A DNA stretch of 64,000 bases, taken from 66-474 sp036279975. Lineage in GTDB: Bacteria > Pseudomonadota > Gammaproteobacteria > Xanthomonadales > Rhodanobacteraceae. Shown here one piece after another: positions 29,040 to 38,488 of the stretch. Both the position numbers and the translations under genes were made by a program. The notes under the pieces were generated by a model. It was not told the origin of the DNA. It ran no database searches and worked only from the letters and a program-made list of their open reading frames with translations. The DNA is taken from NCBI GenBank assembly GCA_036279975.1, contig DASURP010000074.1:1-64000 (forward strand). Direction: 5' to 3'. How positions within the stretch are numbered: the first letter of the stretch is position 1; each line of letters opens with the position of its first letter.

Positions 29040-31130
29040 ATGAACCTTCGCCTCGCCGCCTGCGCGCTCGCGCTGGCCACCGCTTCGGGAGCCGCCATGG
29101 CCGTGCAACATCCCTTCAACGCACACGATCTGGCGATGATGGAGCGGGTGTCCGATCCGCACCTCTCTCCCAGCGGCGACGCGGTCGCCTTCGCCGTGCG
29201 CAGCACCGACTGGGACGACAACAAGGGCGTCACCAGCATCTGGCTGCTCGACCTTGTGCAACAGGGCGCCGAAGCGCGGCGCGTCACCGGCCTGGAGTTG
29301 AACGCCAACAGTCCCGCGTTTTCGCCGGACGGCAAGACCGTGTATTTCCTCGCGACCGACAAGGATTCGACCCAACTGTGGTCGGCGCTGGCAGCGGGCG
29401 GTGCACCCGTGCAAGTGACGCACCTGCCGCTGGACGTGGACAACTTCAAGCTCTCGCCGGACGGCAAGTCGCTGCTGTTTTCGGTGCAGATGTTCGAGGA
29501 TTGCACGACGCTGGAGTGCACGCGCGAGAAGCTGGACGCGCAGAAGAAGGACAAGGCCACCGGACGCCTGTACCACCGCCTGTTCGTGCGACATTGGGAC
29601 ACCTGGTCCGACCATCGCCGCGGTCAGTTGTTCGTGATGCCGCTGGATGGCTCTTCCAGGCCAATCCCGCTCACGCCAGGCATCGATGGCGACGTGCCCA
29701 GCAAGCCTGATGGCAGCAACGCCGAGTACGCGTTCTCGCCGGACGGCAGGACGGTGTACTTCGACGTGCGCATCGCCGGCAAGACCGAACCATGGTCCAC
29801 CAATTTCGACGTCTATTCGGTGCCGGCCGACGGCTCCGCGCCGCCGCGGAACCTGACTGCCGCCAACCAGGCGTGGGATGCGTTTCCGCTGCCCTCGCAC
29901 GATGGCAAGACGCTGTATTACCTCGCGATGAAGACGCCGGGCTTCGAGGCGGACCGCTTCGGGATCATGGCGCTGGACCTTGCGACCGGCGCGACGCGCG
30001 AAATCGACCCGGGCTGGGACCGCTCGGCCGGACCGCCCGAACTGTCGGCCGACGGCAAGACGCTGTACACCACGGTCGCCGACGAGGGCAATGTCGCGCT
30101 GTATGCCGTCGACATTGCCACCGGCAAGCCGACGAAGCTCCTGGGCGACGGCAGCGTGCTGGGCTTCGACGTTGCGGGTGGCCGCGTGGTCGCCGCGCGC
30201 CAGGATTTCCGCCATCCCACCGACCTGTACACGCTGACCCCGGCAGGCGCCGGCCTCACCCAGGTCACGCACTTCAACGCGAAGGCGCTCGCCAACATCG
30301 AGTTCTCCAGGGCAACGTGGTTTTCTTTCAAGGGTTGGAACGGTGACACCGTGCACGGCTACGTGATGCCGCCGGTGGGCGCAAAGCCCGGCCAGAAGTA
30401 TCCGGTGGCCTTCCTGGTCCACGGCGGCCCGCAGGGCGCGTGGCCCGATGAATTCCACTACCGCTGGAATCCGCAGGCCTACGCCGGCGCGGGGTTCGCG
30501 GTGGTCGCGATCAACTTCCACGGTTCGGTGGGCTACGGTCAGGCCTTCACCGATGCGATCAGCCAGCACTGGGGCGATCGCCCGCTGGAGGACTTGCAGA
30601 AGGGTTGGACCGCGGCGCTGCAGCAGTTCCCGTACCTCGACGGCAACGACGCCTGCGCGCTGGGTGCGAGCTACGGCGGCTACATGGTGTACTGGATGGC
30701 CGGCGTGTGGAACCAGCCGTGGAAGTGCTTCGTCGACCACGACGGCGTATTCGATGCGCGCATGATGTATTACGCCACCGACGAGCTGTGGTTCGAGGAA
30801 CACGAAAACGGTGGCACGCAATACGAGCATCCGGAGAACTACGAGAAGTTCAATCCGTTGAACCACGTCAAGGACTGGCGCGTGCCGATGCTGGTGGTCC
30901 ACGACAGCCGCGACTACCGCATCCCGATTTCGCAGGGCCTCGGCGCCTTCACCGCGTTGCAGCGGCAGGGCATCCCCAGCGAGTTCCTGAACTTCCCGGA
31001 CGAGAATCACCTGGTGCTGAAGCCGCAGAACAGCGTGATGTGGCACGAGACCGTGCTGGCGTGGATCAAGCAGTGGACGGGACCGGATGCGCCGGCCGTG
31101 GCACCCGCGAAGGCGTCCGCCCACGATTGA
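29040..31130 (+). CDS. Secreted S9 family prolyl oligopeptidase-type peptidase
   Basis: A 696-residue serine peptidase with a signal peptide (about residues 1-21, ending ASGAAMA), hence periplasmic. The N-terminal part is a beta-propeller with recurring LSPDGKS/FSPDGKT motifs. The C-terminal alpha/beta-hydrolase domain carries the triad S544 (GASYGGYM), D625 (SRDYR) and H657 (DENH). Such dipeptidyl- or acylaminoacyl-peptidases help scavenge peptides. GGGAG lies six bases before the ATG. Two hairpins follow between it and the convergent dxs. Confidence 0.93.
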   Translation: MNLRLAACALALATASGAAMAVQHPFNAHDLAMMERVSDPHLSPSGDAVAFAVRSTDWDDNKGVTSIWLLDLVQQGAEARRVTGLELNANSPAFSPDGKTVYFLATDKDSTQLWSALAAGGAPVQVTHLPLDVDNFKLSPDGKSLLFSVQMFEDCTTLECTREKLDAQKKDKATGRLYHRLFVRHWDTWSDHRRGQLFVMPLDGSSRPIPLTPGIDGDVPSKPDGSNAEYAFSPDGRTVYFDVRIAGKTEPWSTNFDVYSVPADGSAPPRNLTAANQAWDAFPLPSHDGKTLYYLAMKTPGFEADRFGIMALDLATGATREIDPGWDRSAGPPELSADGKTLYTTVADEGNVALYAVDIATGKPTKLLGDGSVLGFDVAGGRVVAARQDFRHPTDLYTLTPAGAGLTQVTHFNAKALANIEFSRATWFSFKGWNGDTVHGYVMPPVGAKPGQKYPVAFLVHGGPQGAWPDEFHYRWNPQAYAGAGFAVVAINFHGSVGYGQAFTDAISQHWGDRPLEDLQKGWTAALQQFPYLDGNDACALGASYGGYMVYWMAGVWNQPWKCFVDHDGVFDARMMYYATDELWFEEHENGGTQYEHPENYEKFNPLNHVKDWRVPMLVVHDSRDYRIPISQGLGAFTALQRQGIPSEFLNFPDENHLVLKPQNSVMWHETVLAWIKQWTGPDAPAVAPAKASAHD

Positions 31131-31172
31131 CAGGCGGCGGCCACCGGGTGCGGTCGCGGCACCAGACTCGTC

Positions 31173-31259
31173 ATCCCGGCGGAAGCCGGGATCCGGCTTT
31201 TCTCGCAAACACGGCAGTTTTTCGTATGGGTTTCGCTCGCCGCGGAGGCGAGCGAAACC
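31173..31259. terminator. Two hairpins between convergent S9 peptidase and dxs genes
   Basis: ATCCCGGC/GCCGGGAT (31173-31192, 4-base loop) is followed by a short T-run, 'ggcttttct'. Next comes a perfect 13-bp stem GGTTTCGCTCGCC / GGCGAGCGAAACC (31229-31259, 5-base loop). They probably separate the two convergent transcripts. The first belongs to the 'cgtcatccc' repeat style. Confidence 0.6.
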
Positions 31260-31307
31260 AAAACGAAAGCGTCACGCGCTCGCGCAGCGAACAAAACCGC
31301 TCGTCGG

Positions 31308-33125
31308 TCAAATGGCGTTGCGCAACGACGGATGCGTCGTCGCCAGTTGCGGAAAGCGTGACCGGATCGCGCGCCGGATGCCATCGGCATCCAATCCGGC
31401 CTCGGCCAGCAATTGTTCGCGCGTGGCGTGCTCCAGGAAGCGGTCGGGCAGGCCGAGTTGCAGCAGCGGGATCCCGACGCCGCGCGCCGCAAGCAGTTCG
31501 GCAACGGCCGAGCCCGCACCGCCGGCGACGACGTTGTCTTCCAGCGTCACCAGCGCTGCATGCGTGCGCGCGAGTTCGAGGACCAGCGAATCGTCCAGCG
31601 GCTTGATGAAGCGCATGTTGACGACGGTTGCACCCAGTTCCGCACCCACCGTTTCCGCCGGTGCGAGCGTGCAGCCGAATGCGAGCAGGGCGATGCCTTG
31701 CCCGTGCCGGCGCAGCTCGGCCTTGCCGATCGGCAACCCTGCGAGCCCGGGTTCGATCGCCGCACCGGGACCGCCGCCGCGCGGATAGCGGATCGCGGCG
31801 GGGCCGGGGTGGCGGAATCCCGTCGTCAGCAGTCGCCGGCATTCGTTCTCGTCGGCGGGCGCCATCACCAGCAGGTTCGGGATGCAGCGCAGGTAGGTGA
31901 GGTCGAAGCTGCCCGCGTGGGTCGGGCCATCGGGACCGACCACGCCGGCGCGGTCGAGCGCGAAGGTGACGTCGAGGTCCTGCAGCGCGACGTCGTGGAT
32001 CAACTGGTCGTAGGCACGCTGCAGGAAGGTCGAATAGATCGCGACCACGGGTTTCATGCCTTCGCAGGCGAGCCCGGCGGCCAGCGTGACGGCGTGCTGT
32101 TCGGCGATCGCGACGTCGAGACAACGATCCGGGAATTCGCGCGAGAAGCGCACCAGCCCCGAGCCTTCGCGCATCGCGGGCGTGATCGCGACCAGCTGCG
32201 CGTCGGCCTTCGCCATGTCGCACAACCAGTCGCCGAACACCTCGCTGTAGGTCGCGGCGTTGGGCGGCGCGTGCGCGACGCCGCGCGTCGGGTCGAATTT
32301 CCCGACCGCGTGGTATTCGACCTGCGCCTGCTCGGCGGGTGCGTAACCCTTGCCCTTGGTGGTGACCACGTGCAGCAGTTGCGGGCCGCGCCGGCCTTTC
32401 ACCGCGCGCAGCGTCGCGAGCAGTTCCGGCAGGTCGTGGCCATCGACCGGCCCGGAATAGGCGAAGCCCAGTTCCTCGAACAGCGCCTCCGGGTGCGGTC
32501 CCGATTCACCGGCCTCGCCCGCGCGCAGGCGCGCCAGGGTGCGGTCAAGCCCGCCCACGTTTTCGCTGATCGACATGCCGTTGTCGTTCAGCACCACCAG
32601 CATGTCGGGGGCGACGCCGCCGGCGTGGTTGAGCGCCTCGTAGGCCATGCCGCCGGTGATCGCGCCGTCGCCGATCACCGCGACCACCTTGCGGGTGTCG
32701 CCGCGGCGTTGCAGTGCGATCGCCATGCCCAGCGCGGCCGAGATCGAAGTCGATGCGTGGCCGACGCCGAAGGCGTCGTATTCGCTTTCCCCGCGCTTCA
32801 GGAACGGCGCAAGCCCGTCCTTCTTCTTGATGGTGGTGATGGCGTCGCGGCGCCCGGTCAGGATCTTGTGCGGATAGCCCTGATGGCCCACGTCCCACAC
32901 AATGCGGTCGCGCGGGGTGTCGTACAGGTAATGCAGCGCCACGGTGAGTTCGACCACACCGAGCCCCGCGCCGAAATGGCCGCCGACGCTGGCGACCGAT
33001 TCGATCAGGTACGCGCGCAGTTCATCGGCGAGCTGCGGCAATTCCGCCTCCGGAATGTGCTTGAGATCGTCCGGCGAATCCATGCGGGCGAGCAGGGGAT
33101 AGCGGGCGCTGTCGATCATCTGCAT
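31308..33125 (-). CDS. dxs: 1-deoxy-D-xylulose-5-phosphate synthase
   Basis: A thiamine-diphosphate enzyme condensing pyruvate and glyceraldehyde-3-phosphate, the first step of the MEP isoprenoid pathway. It supplies the precursors used by IspB. About 605 residues. VWDVGHQGYPHKILTGR and the ThDP motif GDGAITGGMAYEALNHAG (up to LNDN) are intact, as is the transketolase domain with DRAGVVGPDGPTHAG. The likely start is MQMIDSARYPLL at 33125, or 33119. A longer reading frame to 33227 runs through a repeat hairpin and looks non-coding. Confidence 0.95.
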   Translation of the reverse strand: MQMIDSARYPLLARMDSPDDLKHIPEAELPQLADELRAYLIESVASVGGHFGAGLGVVELTVALHYLYDTPRDRIVWDVGHQGYPHKILTGRRDAITTIKKKDGLAPFLKRGESEYDAFGVGHASTSISAALGMAIALQRRGDTRKVVAVIGDGAITGGMAYEALNHAGGVAPDMLVVLNDNGMSISENVGGLDRTLARLRAGEAGESGPHPEALFEELGFAYSGPVDGHDLPELLATLRAVKGRRGPQLLHVVTTKGKGYAPAEQAQVEYHAVGKFDPTRGVAHAPPNAATYSEVFGDWLCDMAKADAQLVAITPAMREGSGLVRFSREFPDRCLDVAIAEQHAVTLAAGLACEGMKPVVAIYSTFLQRAYDQLIHDVALQDLDVTFALDRAGVVGPDGPTHAGSFDLTYLRCIPNLLVMAPADENECRRLLTTGFRHPGPAAIRYPRGGGPGAAIEPGLAGLPIGKAELRRHGQGIALLAFGCTLAPAETVGAELGATVVNMRFIKPLDDSLVLELARTHAALVTLEDNVVAGGAGSAVAELLAARGVGIPLLQLGLPDRFLEHATREQLLAEAGLDADGIRRAIRSRFPQLATTHPSLRNAI

Positions 33126-33195
33126 ATTGTCGCGCAGCGCGTGGCGCGATGCGAAGGCGCCCCCGCTGCGCCTGCCCCTTGGGCAGACGCAGCGA

Positions 33196-33216
33196 CCCCC
33201 TTCCTGCGGAAGGGGG
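33196..33216. repeat. Hairpin between the CLC channel gene and dxs
   Basis: CCCCCTTCC and GGAAGGGGG form a perfect 9-bp stem with loop TGC, 11 bases downstream of the chloride channel stop on the minus strand. It may be a terminator or a processing site before dxs. No T-run follows on the minus strand. Confidence 0.4.
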
Positions 33217-33227
33217 ATCGCGTCCAT

Positions 33228-35285
33228 TCACGAAGCCGTGGTCTTGTCGGTCGTTTGGGCGCGCCGGCCGAACCGCCGCAGCGTCCTGCGGATGCGGATC
33301 TCGCGGGTGACGTCGCGCATCTCGTGGATGCGTTTGGCGTTCGCCGCCAGTACGTCGCTGCGGGTCAGCATGCCGACCATGTGCGTGGGGTTGTGGCGTT
33401 CCACCACGATCAGGCGGCCGACGTTCTCGGCCACCATCAGGTCGGCGGCGTCGCGCAAGTTGTGGTCCTCGAATACCACGATCGGTCCGCGCTTGAGCAT
33501 GTCGCCGATGCGGGTGAGGCCGGGGCGATCGGGATCCTGCAGTTCGCGGCGGGTGATCACGCCGCGCACCCGGCCGGCGTCGTCCAGTACCGGATAACCC
33601 TGGTGCTGGGCGCGTTCGCGGCCTGATTGCAGCCAGCGCCGCACGTCCCCCAGTTCGTCGGAGGTCTTCAGCGAACGCACGTCGCGGGTACAGGCGTGGC
33701 CGACCGGCACCTGTTCGAGGTCGTCGGCGGCGTACTCGCTGGGAACCTTGACGCCGCGGCGCTCGATCTTCTCGGTCATGATCGTGTTGCGCATCGTCAG
33801 TGCCGAGATCAGGTACGCGGCGGTGCAGCCGCCCAGCAACGGCAGGAATGCCGCGGGCTGGCGGGTAGTCTCGAAGCAGAACACGATGGCGGTGAGCAGC
33901 GCGCGCGCCGAGCCTGCGAAGATGGCGCCCATCCCGACCAGCGCGGCGATGCGCGGATCGATGTGGAACCACGGCCACAGATGGTCGATGCCGATGCCGA
34001 TCACGGCGCCCATCGATCCGCCGATCATGAACAGCGGTGCGAGCGTCCCGCCCGAGGTGCCGCTGCCCAGCGAGATCACCCACGACAGGAATTTCAGGAA
34101 TCCGAAACCGGCGACGATGAGCAGCGTGACGCCCAGTTTCCCGGTCGGGTCGATCTGTCCCAGTGCCCCGAAATTGTGGAAGTTCGCAAAGTCCCCCGAC
34201 ACCAGCGCGTCGATGTTGTCGTAGCCGACGCCCAGGGTATGCGGGGAAACCCAGCCGACCACGCCGGCCACGACCGCGCCCAGTGCAGGCCACCACATCC
34301 AGTGGATGGGCAGCTTCGCGAACATTTCCTCGACGCCATACACCGCGCGCGTCACCCACACGCTGGCGTAGCCCACGACCAGGCCCAGTATCATGTAGGC
34401 GCCCAGCGCCCAGCTGCCGGGTTCGGCGACGTTGGGCATCGCGAATACCGCGTGCGCCCCGAAGGTCAGGTAGCGCACCCCCACCGCGATGCCGGATGCC
34501 AGTGCCACCGGGATCAACGAGCGCGGGCGCAATTCGAACAACAGCAGTTCGACCGCCATCATCACCGAAGCGATGGGCGCGCCGAACACCGCCGCCATGC
34601 CCGCCGCTGCGCCGGCCGCCAACAGTACCTTGCGTTCCTGCGCGGTCACGCTGAGGAACTGGCCGATCAGCGAACCCAGCGCGCCCCCGGTCGAGATGAT
34701 CGGACCCTCGGCGCCGAACGGGCCGCCGGTGCCGATCGCGAATGCCGACGACACCGGTTTCAGCCAGGTCACGCGCGCGGGAATGTTGGACTCGTGCTCG
34801 AGGATGCGTTCCATCGCTTCGGGAATGCCGTGGCCCTGGATTGCGCGCGAACCCCAGCGCGCCATCGCGCCGGCCAGCAGGCCGCCGATCACCGGCATCA
34901 CGATCACCAGCGCACCCAGATGATTGCCGGCCGGCGACAGCACCCGGCCGTCGTAGGGCACGTTCGGGCCGAGCACGTCGGAGACGCGGCCGTAGAAGCA
35001 AAGGTCGGTGATCAGGTTGATCAGCAGCATCAACAGTTGCGCGACGCCGGCTGCGACCGCCCCGAGGATGATCGCGAGGCCACCGATCAGGAGGATCCGG
35101 TGGTCGACCAGCGCCGACTTGAGCGGCATCCGCGCCTGTTCAAGCGATGCGCCCAGCGCGGGCGCGACCGGAAGTGCCTCGCTGCTGCCGGTCGTGCGCA
35201 CACTCTCCCGATCGGCCGGCTGGCCGTTTTCGGCGCGCAGCGGGTCGCGATCCGGCGCAGCGGAACTCGGGTCTGGTGGCGTCAT
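33228..35285 (-). CDS. CLC-type chloride channel/transporter with CBS domains
   Basis: An inner-membrane CLC protein of 685 residues. After a hydrophilic N-terminus of about 50 residues come about 10-12 membrane helices with the selectivity motifs QGHGIPEAM, GTGGPFGAEGPIIS (gating Glu present) and GSGTSGGTLAPLF. The C-terminus (about 530-660) holds a pair of CBS domains, rare in short bacterial ClcA but common in longer ones, which probably sense adenine nucleotides. It could be a Cl-/H+ exchanger or a channel. The start at 35285 has no striking ribosome site. Confidence 0.9.
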   Translation of the reverse strand: MTPPDPSSAAPDRDPLRAENGQPADRESVRTTGSSEALPVAPALGASLEQARMPLKSALVDHRILLIGGLAIILGAVAAGVAQLLMLLINLITDLCFYGRVSDVLGPNVPYDGRVLSPAGNHLGALVIVMPVIGGLLAGAMARWGSRAIQGHGIPEAMERILEHESNIPARVTWLKPVSSAFAIGTGGPFGAEGPIISTGGALGSLIGQFLSVTAQERKVLLAAGAAAGMAAVFGAPIASVMMAVELLLFELRPRSLIPVALASGIAVGVRYLTFGAHAVFAMPNVAEPGSWALGAYMILGLVVGYASVWVTRAVYGVEEMFAKLPIHWMWWPALGAVVAGVVGWVSPHTLGVGYDNIDALVSGDFANFHNFGALGQIDPTGKLGVTLLIVAGFGFLKFLSWVISLGSGTSGGTLAPLFMIGGSMGAVIGIGIDHLWPWFHIDPRIAALVGMGAIFAGSARALLTAIVFCFETTRQPAAFLPLLGGCTAAYLISALTMRNTIMTEKIERRGVKVPSEYAADDLEQVPVGHACTRDVRSLKTSDELGDVRRWLQSGRERAQHQGYPVLDDAGRVRGVITRRELQDPDRPGLTRIGDMLKRGPIVVFEDHNLRDAADLMVAENVGRLIVVERHNPTHMVGMLTRSDVLAANAKRIHEMRDVTREIRIRRTLRRFGRRAQTTDKTTAS

Positions 35286-35415
35286 GGCGGGCAACGAAGC
35301 AGGAACTGCTGCGTCGCAGCATAGCGTGCGCAGCGCCGCCGGCCAAGCGCGCGCCACGCCAAACCCCCGGCGTTCGACCGGCTTGACGGGTTGCTGGACC
35401 GCATTAAACGACGCG

Positions 35416-36036
35416 TCACGCCGCCGGCCGGCGATGCCTCGGCAGGTGGTGGACCAGGAATTCCATCTGGTCGGCGAGGATGTTGCGGTTGGACAGGATC
35501 AAGTGCTCGACCCAGCTCGGCTTGTAGGGCACGGCCAGCAGCGGCATCCCGGCCTGCTGCGGCGAACGGCCACCCTTCTTCAGGTTGCAGGCGAGGCAGG
35601 CCGCGACCACGTTTTCCCAGCTGTCATGGCCACCGCGCGACAGCGGCAACACGTGGTCGCGGGTCAACTCGCCGCGCGTGCAACGACGCCCGCAATACAG
35701 GCACAGGTAGCGGTCGCGCGCGAACAGGGCGGCGTTGCTGAGCGCCGGCGATGGATCGATCGCGCCGTTGTGGCAATGGCCGCGGCTGGCCACGATCGGG
35801 TGCAGCCTGAGGATGCTCTGGTCGCCCGAATCGCGGCGGTAGCCGCCATGCAGCGTGAGGCAGGGATCACCCAGCGTCCACGCCACCGCTTCGCGCACGT
35901 ACAGGCAGGCGGCATCCTGCCAGCTGATCCAGTCCAGGATGCGCCCGCCCGCATCGAGCGACAGCACGCGCGTGGTGTGCAGGTCCGCGACCGTGCAGGC
36001 GGGGTGTTCGATGGCGCTGGCTGTGTGCGAGTCCAT
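35416..36036 (-). CDS. HNH endonuclease family protein
   Basis: A 206-residue protein with a zinc-bound HNH motif: CLYC (C112/C115), TRDHVLPLSRGG (D127-H128), WENVVAACLAC (N142, C147/C150). A conserved N-terminal region (LDAGGRILDWISWQDAACLY) is shared with many proteobacterial relatives of unknown substrate. It lies 58 bases after the SLOG-like gene and could be cotranscribed with it. The family is, however, widespread as a stand-alone gene, so I do not count it as a member of the TIR locus. ATG at 36057 is an alternative start. Confidence 0.85.
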   Translation of the reverse strand: MDSHTASAIEHPACTVADLHTTRVLSLDAGGRILDWISWQDAACLYVREAVAWTLGDPCLTLHGGYRRDSGDQSILRLHPIVASRGHCHNGAIDPSPALSNAALFARDRYLCLYCGRRCTRGELTRDHVLPLSRGGHDSWENVVAACLACNLKKGGRSPQQAGMPLLAVPYKPSWVEHLILSNRNILADQMEFLVHHLPRHRRPAA

Positions 36037-36094
36037 GATTGGCGCAGCATAGAACAATTTCGTGGACGGGCGTTAGCCCCGCCGCGTGCGGCGC

Positions 36095-37819
36095 TCACAT
36101 CTTCCCGGCCTCCAGCGGTCGCTGGCGGTGCAGCAGTGCCCACTCGGCATGCTCGGCAAGCGCGGCGTCGCCCAGCGCGCGCAGGATCGCGCGCTGCATC
36201 GCGGGGTCTGTCGTGGCGTCCAGCTGCCGGCGCGCGCTGGCGAAGATGGCGCCCATGTACTGGTACTGGTTGATGAGCTCCTTGTCCGCCTTGTGGAATG
36301 CGTAGGATTCGCGCACCGCGGCGACGACCGCCAGCACGCCCATCAGTGCGACCAGCCAGTTGGCGGTATCGGTGTCCAGCCAGTGGTTGAACAGCGCCAG
36401 GAACAGGCTGGTCGCGACCGCCCCCGCCAGCAGGATGCGTGCGATCGCCTCGTAGCGATGATGGGTGCGGCGGCGCTGCCGGGCCTTGTGCGCGTAGTAG
36501 CCGAGTTGCCCGTCTCCATCGGCCGTGCCGATCCACTCCGCGATTACCTGCGCCATCTCGCCACGCGCGGTGGCAAACGTGGCTGTGAGCGCGGCGGTGC
36601 GCATCACGTGGCGGATCCAGCCCAGCTCCACATCCTGCTTCTGCATGAAACTGTCGTGCGCGAACGCGCCCGCGTCGCCCGCGCCAACCTGCGCGCGGCG
36701 CCAGTACTCCTGCACGCGCAAGCCTTCGGCCAGCGCGCGGTAGTCGATGTACTTGCGGTGCCATTCGCGCCGTCCGGCGAGCCAGGCGAGCAGCGCACCC
36801 GCCGCGAACAACATGACGAACGCATAAATCGTTTCGGCCTGGCCCGGCAGGCCGCTCGGCGTATCCGAGTAATACACGAACGCGATGCCCATCAAGACCG
36901 CGAGCGTGTAGACCGCGCGCATCGCCTGTACCAGCTGCCTCTGGCAGTGGATGGCAAGCCAGTCCGCTGCCCCGAACAGTGCCGGGGCAGAGGGCTGGCA
37001 GTCGGCACTGGCCATCTCGTCCGCGGCGGCAGGCGCTGCCTGGGCGATGTCGTCGCGGTGCCTGTCCGCGTCGGCGTTGAACTGCTGCATGCGTCCGAAC
37101 ATGCCGCGGAATTCGGCCGGCATGCCGTCGACGGCCGCGCTCGCGCCACGGTCGGTCACCCAGCGTGCCTCGAGTGCCTGCAGCGGCGCCAGCGGTGGCG
37201 AGCTGCCGTCTGCGCCATGGTCGCGCGAGCAGGCGACGTGGAAGAGCAGGCTTTCGTCACCGGTGTCCAGGGAGACACGGCGGGTGCGGCGGCGATCGAA
37301 CGCGCCCGGCGGGATGCCGTCCATGTGGAAGCGCACGATCTGCGCCGTGCCACCGAGGCGGTCGGACGGCCGCCCATCCCACAACGCGAGCAGGATATGG
37401 CTGTGGCTTGCGGTGAATACGCCCGCCTGCGTGTATTGGCGATCGCGTTCCGGTCCGCGCAGGGCAACCGACTCGCGGGTACTGCCGGACAGCAAGGGCA
37501 GCTCGATCACCCCGGCGCGTGCGCGCAGCGCGTCGAAGCGCGCGCGTGCTTCGGCATCCGCAAAGTCCTGGAGATACAGGTCGCGCGGCAACGGCAGCGG
37601 GGCGATGAGCCGTGCCCCCACCGCCAGCGCTTCCTCGGCGACAAGCTGATCGCCGCCCTCGGCCAGCGGCGAGATCACCACCAACGGCAGCCCCGGGAAG
37701 TCGCGCTGCAGGCCGCCGAAAAAGTCCCGCACGCGGGCGTGCAGCCCGGCGACTTCCGTGGCCACGAGGTTGCGGTGGCTGGTGACGCCGATGACCAGGG
37801 GTGCGACGATGTCGGCCAC
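36095..37819 (-). CDS. SLOG-like domain protein with four membrane segments (SLATT-like), putative conflict-system component
   Basis: A 574-residue protein. The N-terminal part (about 1-170) looks like a SLOG/LOG-type Rossmann domain: IGVTSHRNL at 10-18, ISPLAEGGDQLVAEEAL at 49-65, LLALWDG at 143-149. Such domains bind or make nucleotide-derived signals. The C-terminal half has two hydrophobic pairs (about 303-317 and 331-349; about 461-479 and 487-502) around a charged segment REWHRKYIDYRALAEGLRVQ, reminiscent of SLATT effectors. The GTG start at 37819 has AAGGAAAG five bases upstream. It is the last member of the TIR locus, 242 bases after the 127-residue protein. Domain names are from memory of family features and need a profile search. 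Confidence 0.7.
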   Translation of the reverse strand: MADIVAPLVIGVTSHRNLVATEVAGLHARVRDFFGGLQRDFPGLPLVVISPLAEGGDQLVAEEALAVGARLIAPLPLPRDLYLQDFADAEARARFDALRARAGVIELPLLSGSTRESVALRGPERDRQYTQAGVFTASHSHILLALWDGRPSDRLGGTAQIVRFHMDGIPPGAFDRRRTRRVSLDTGDESLLFHVACSRDHGADGSSPPLAPLQALEARWVTDRGASAAVDGMPAEFRGMFGRMQQFNADADRHRDDIAQAAPAAADEMASADCQPSAPALFGAADWLAIHCQRQLVQAMRAVYTLAVLMGIAFVYYSDTPSGLPGQAETIYAFVMLFAAGALLAWLAGRREWHRKYIDYRALAEGLRVQEYWRRAQVGAGDAGAFAHDSFMQKQDVELGWIRHVMRTAALTATFATARGEMAQVIAEWIGTADGDGQLGYYAHKARQRRRTHHRYEAIARILLAGAVATSLFLALFNHWLDTDTANWLVALMGVLAVVAAVRESYAFHKADKELINQYQYMGAIFASARRQLDATTDPAMQRAILRALGDAALAEHAEWALLHRQRPLEAGKM

Positions 37820-37895
37820 GCGTACTTTCCTTAGTTGCTGGGGCCTGATAATCCTGCCCCGGTTAACCAGGCTGCTCCGAAGGTTACCTGTCTCC

Positions 37896-37917
37896 CCGTG
37901 GCTGTGCATGGCCACGG
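37896..37917. other. Hairpin in the spacer before the SLOG-like gene
   Basis: CCGTGGC pairs with GCCACGG around an 8-base loop, within the 242-base gap 37820-38061. This is the widest gap in the locus and may hold a separate promoter or an attenuator. Confidence 0.3.
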
Positions 37918-38061
37918 CCAGGGGTGCCGTGCGCAGGGTGTCATCGATTGACCCCGCGTGACCGGATTGAATTCGAACTCCCTTCTCCCGGGGCCGATTG
38001 TGGGCTGCCCTGGTCGTCCATGCGGCCCTGTCCCGCGCGCAACGGCGCCCGGCAGTCTGTG

Positions 38062-38445
38062 TCAGAGGTTCTTGATCTTCGGCTGGCCGTTGCCGGAGCC
38101 GCCGCCTTCGGACGTGAAATGCGGGGGACATTCGGGTGTCGAGTATTCAATGTTGCCGGCCGCAACGGTCAGCCGGTAGCAATACGTTCCCTGGTTGTCT
38201 GGCGCCGTGTTGTGCACGGCGGAAATGACGCATCCGTCATGGATGATGGGTGTTTGCGTGAGGAAGCCGTTGTTCTGGCACCACTTGAAGGCCCTGAAAC
38301 GGAACTTGCCCGAGGTGCGGATCCACGTGATGGTGGCGATCGCGTCGGTGGGAATGGTCAGTTGTTTCGGTCGGCACGTGACCGTTCCATCTACATCCAG
38401 CGCAACGCTGACGCACAGGTTCAGGTATTCGGGCAAGGCATCCAT
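38062..38445 (-). CDS. Small probable beta-sandwich protein in the TIR locus
   Basis: I do not recognise a named function. It has 127 residues, no signal peptide and no membrane segment. Many alternating hydrophobic strands (ATITWIRTSGKFRFRAFKW, VISAVHNTAPDNQGTYCYRL) suggest an Ig-like fold, with six cysteines and a Gly-rich tail. GAGGAG lies seven bases before the ATG, so expression is well supported. It follows the first-listed TIR gene by 43 bases. The ending 'TYCYRLTV...ECPP' recalls 'NYKVNVID...CDPP' of the 138-residue protein in the sister cassette, so the two may be distant homologues. Confidence 0.75.
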   Translation of the reverse strand: MDALPEYLNLCVSVALDVDGTVTCRPKQLTIPTDAIATITWIRTSGKFRFRAFKWCQNNGFLTQTPIIHDGCVISAVHNTAPDNQGTYCYRLTVAAGNIEYSTPECPPHFTSEGGGSGNGQPKIKNL

Positions 38446-38488
38446 CTGACTACTCCTCGGGTTTGGTGAAAGGAAAGCTGTATCCGCG

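Noticed and set aside
29004..31208. Minus-strand frame antisense to the S9 peptidase
   Set aside because: The peptidase has an intact signal peptide and catalytic triad; the antisense product has none.
31413..33626. Plus-strand frame across dxs and the start of the CLC gene
   Set aside because: It is antisense to dxs with typical shadow composition.
35416..36036. HNH endonuclease as a nuclease effector of the TIR locus
   Set aside because: It is close and on the same strand, but this HNH family is common as a lone gene in proteobacteria. I left it outside the proposed system.
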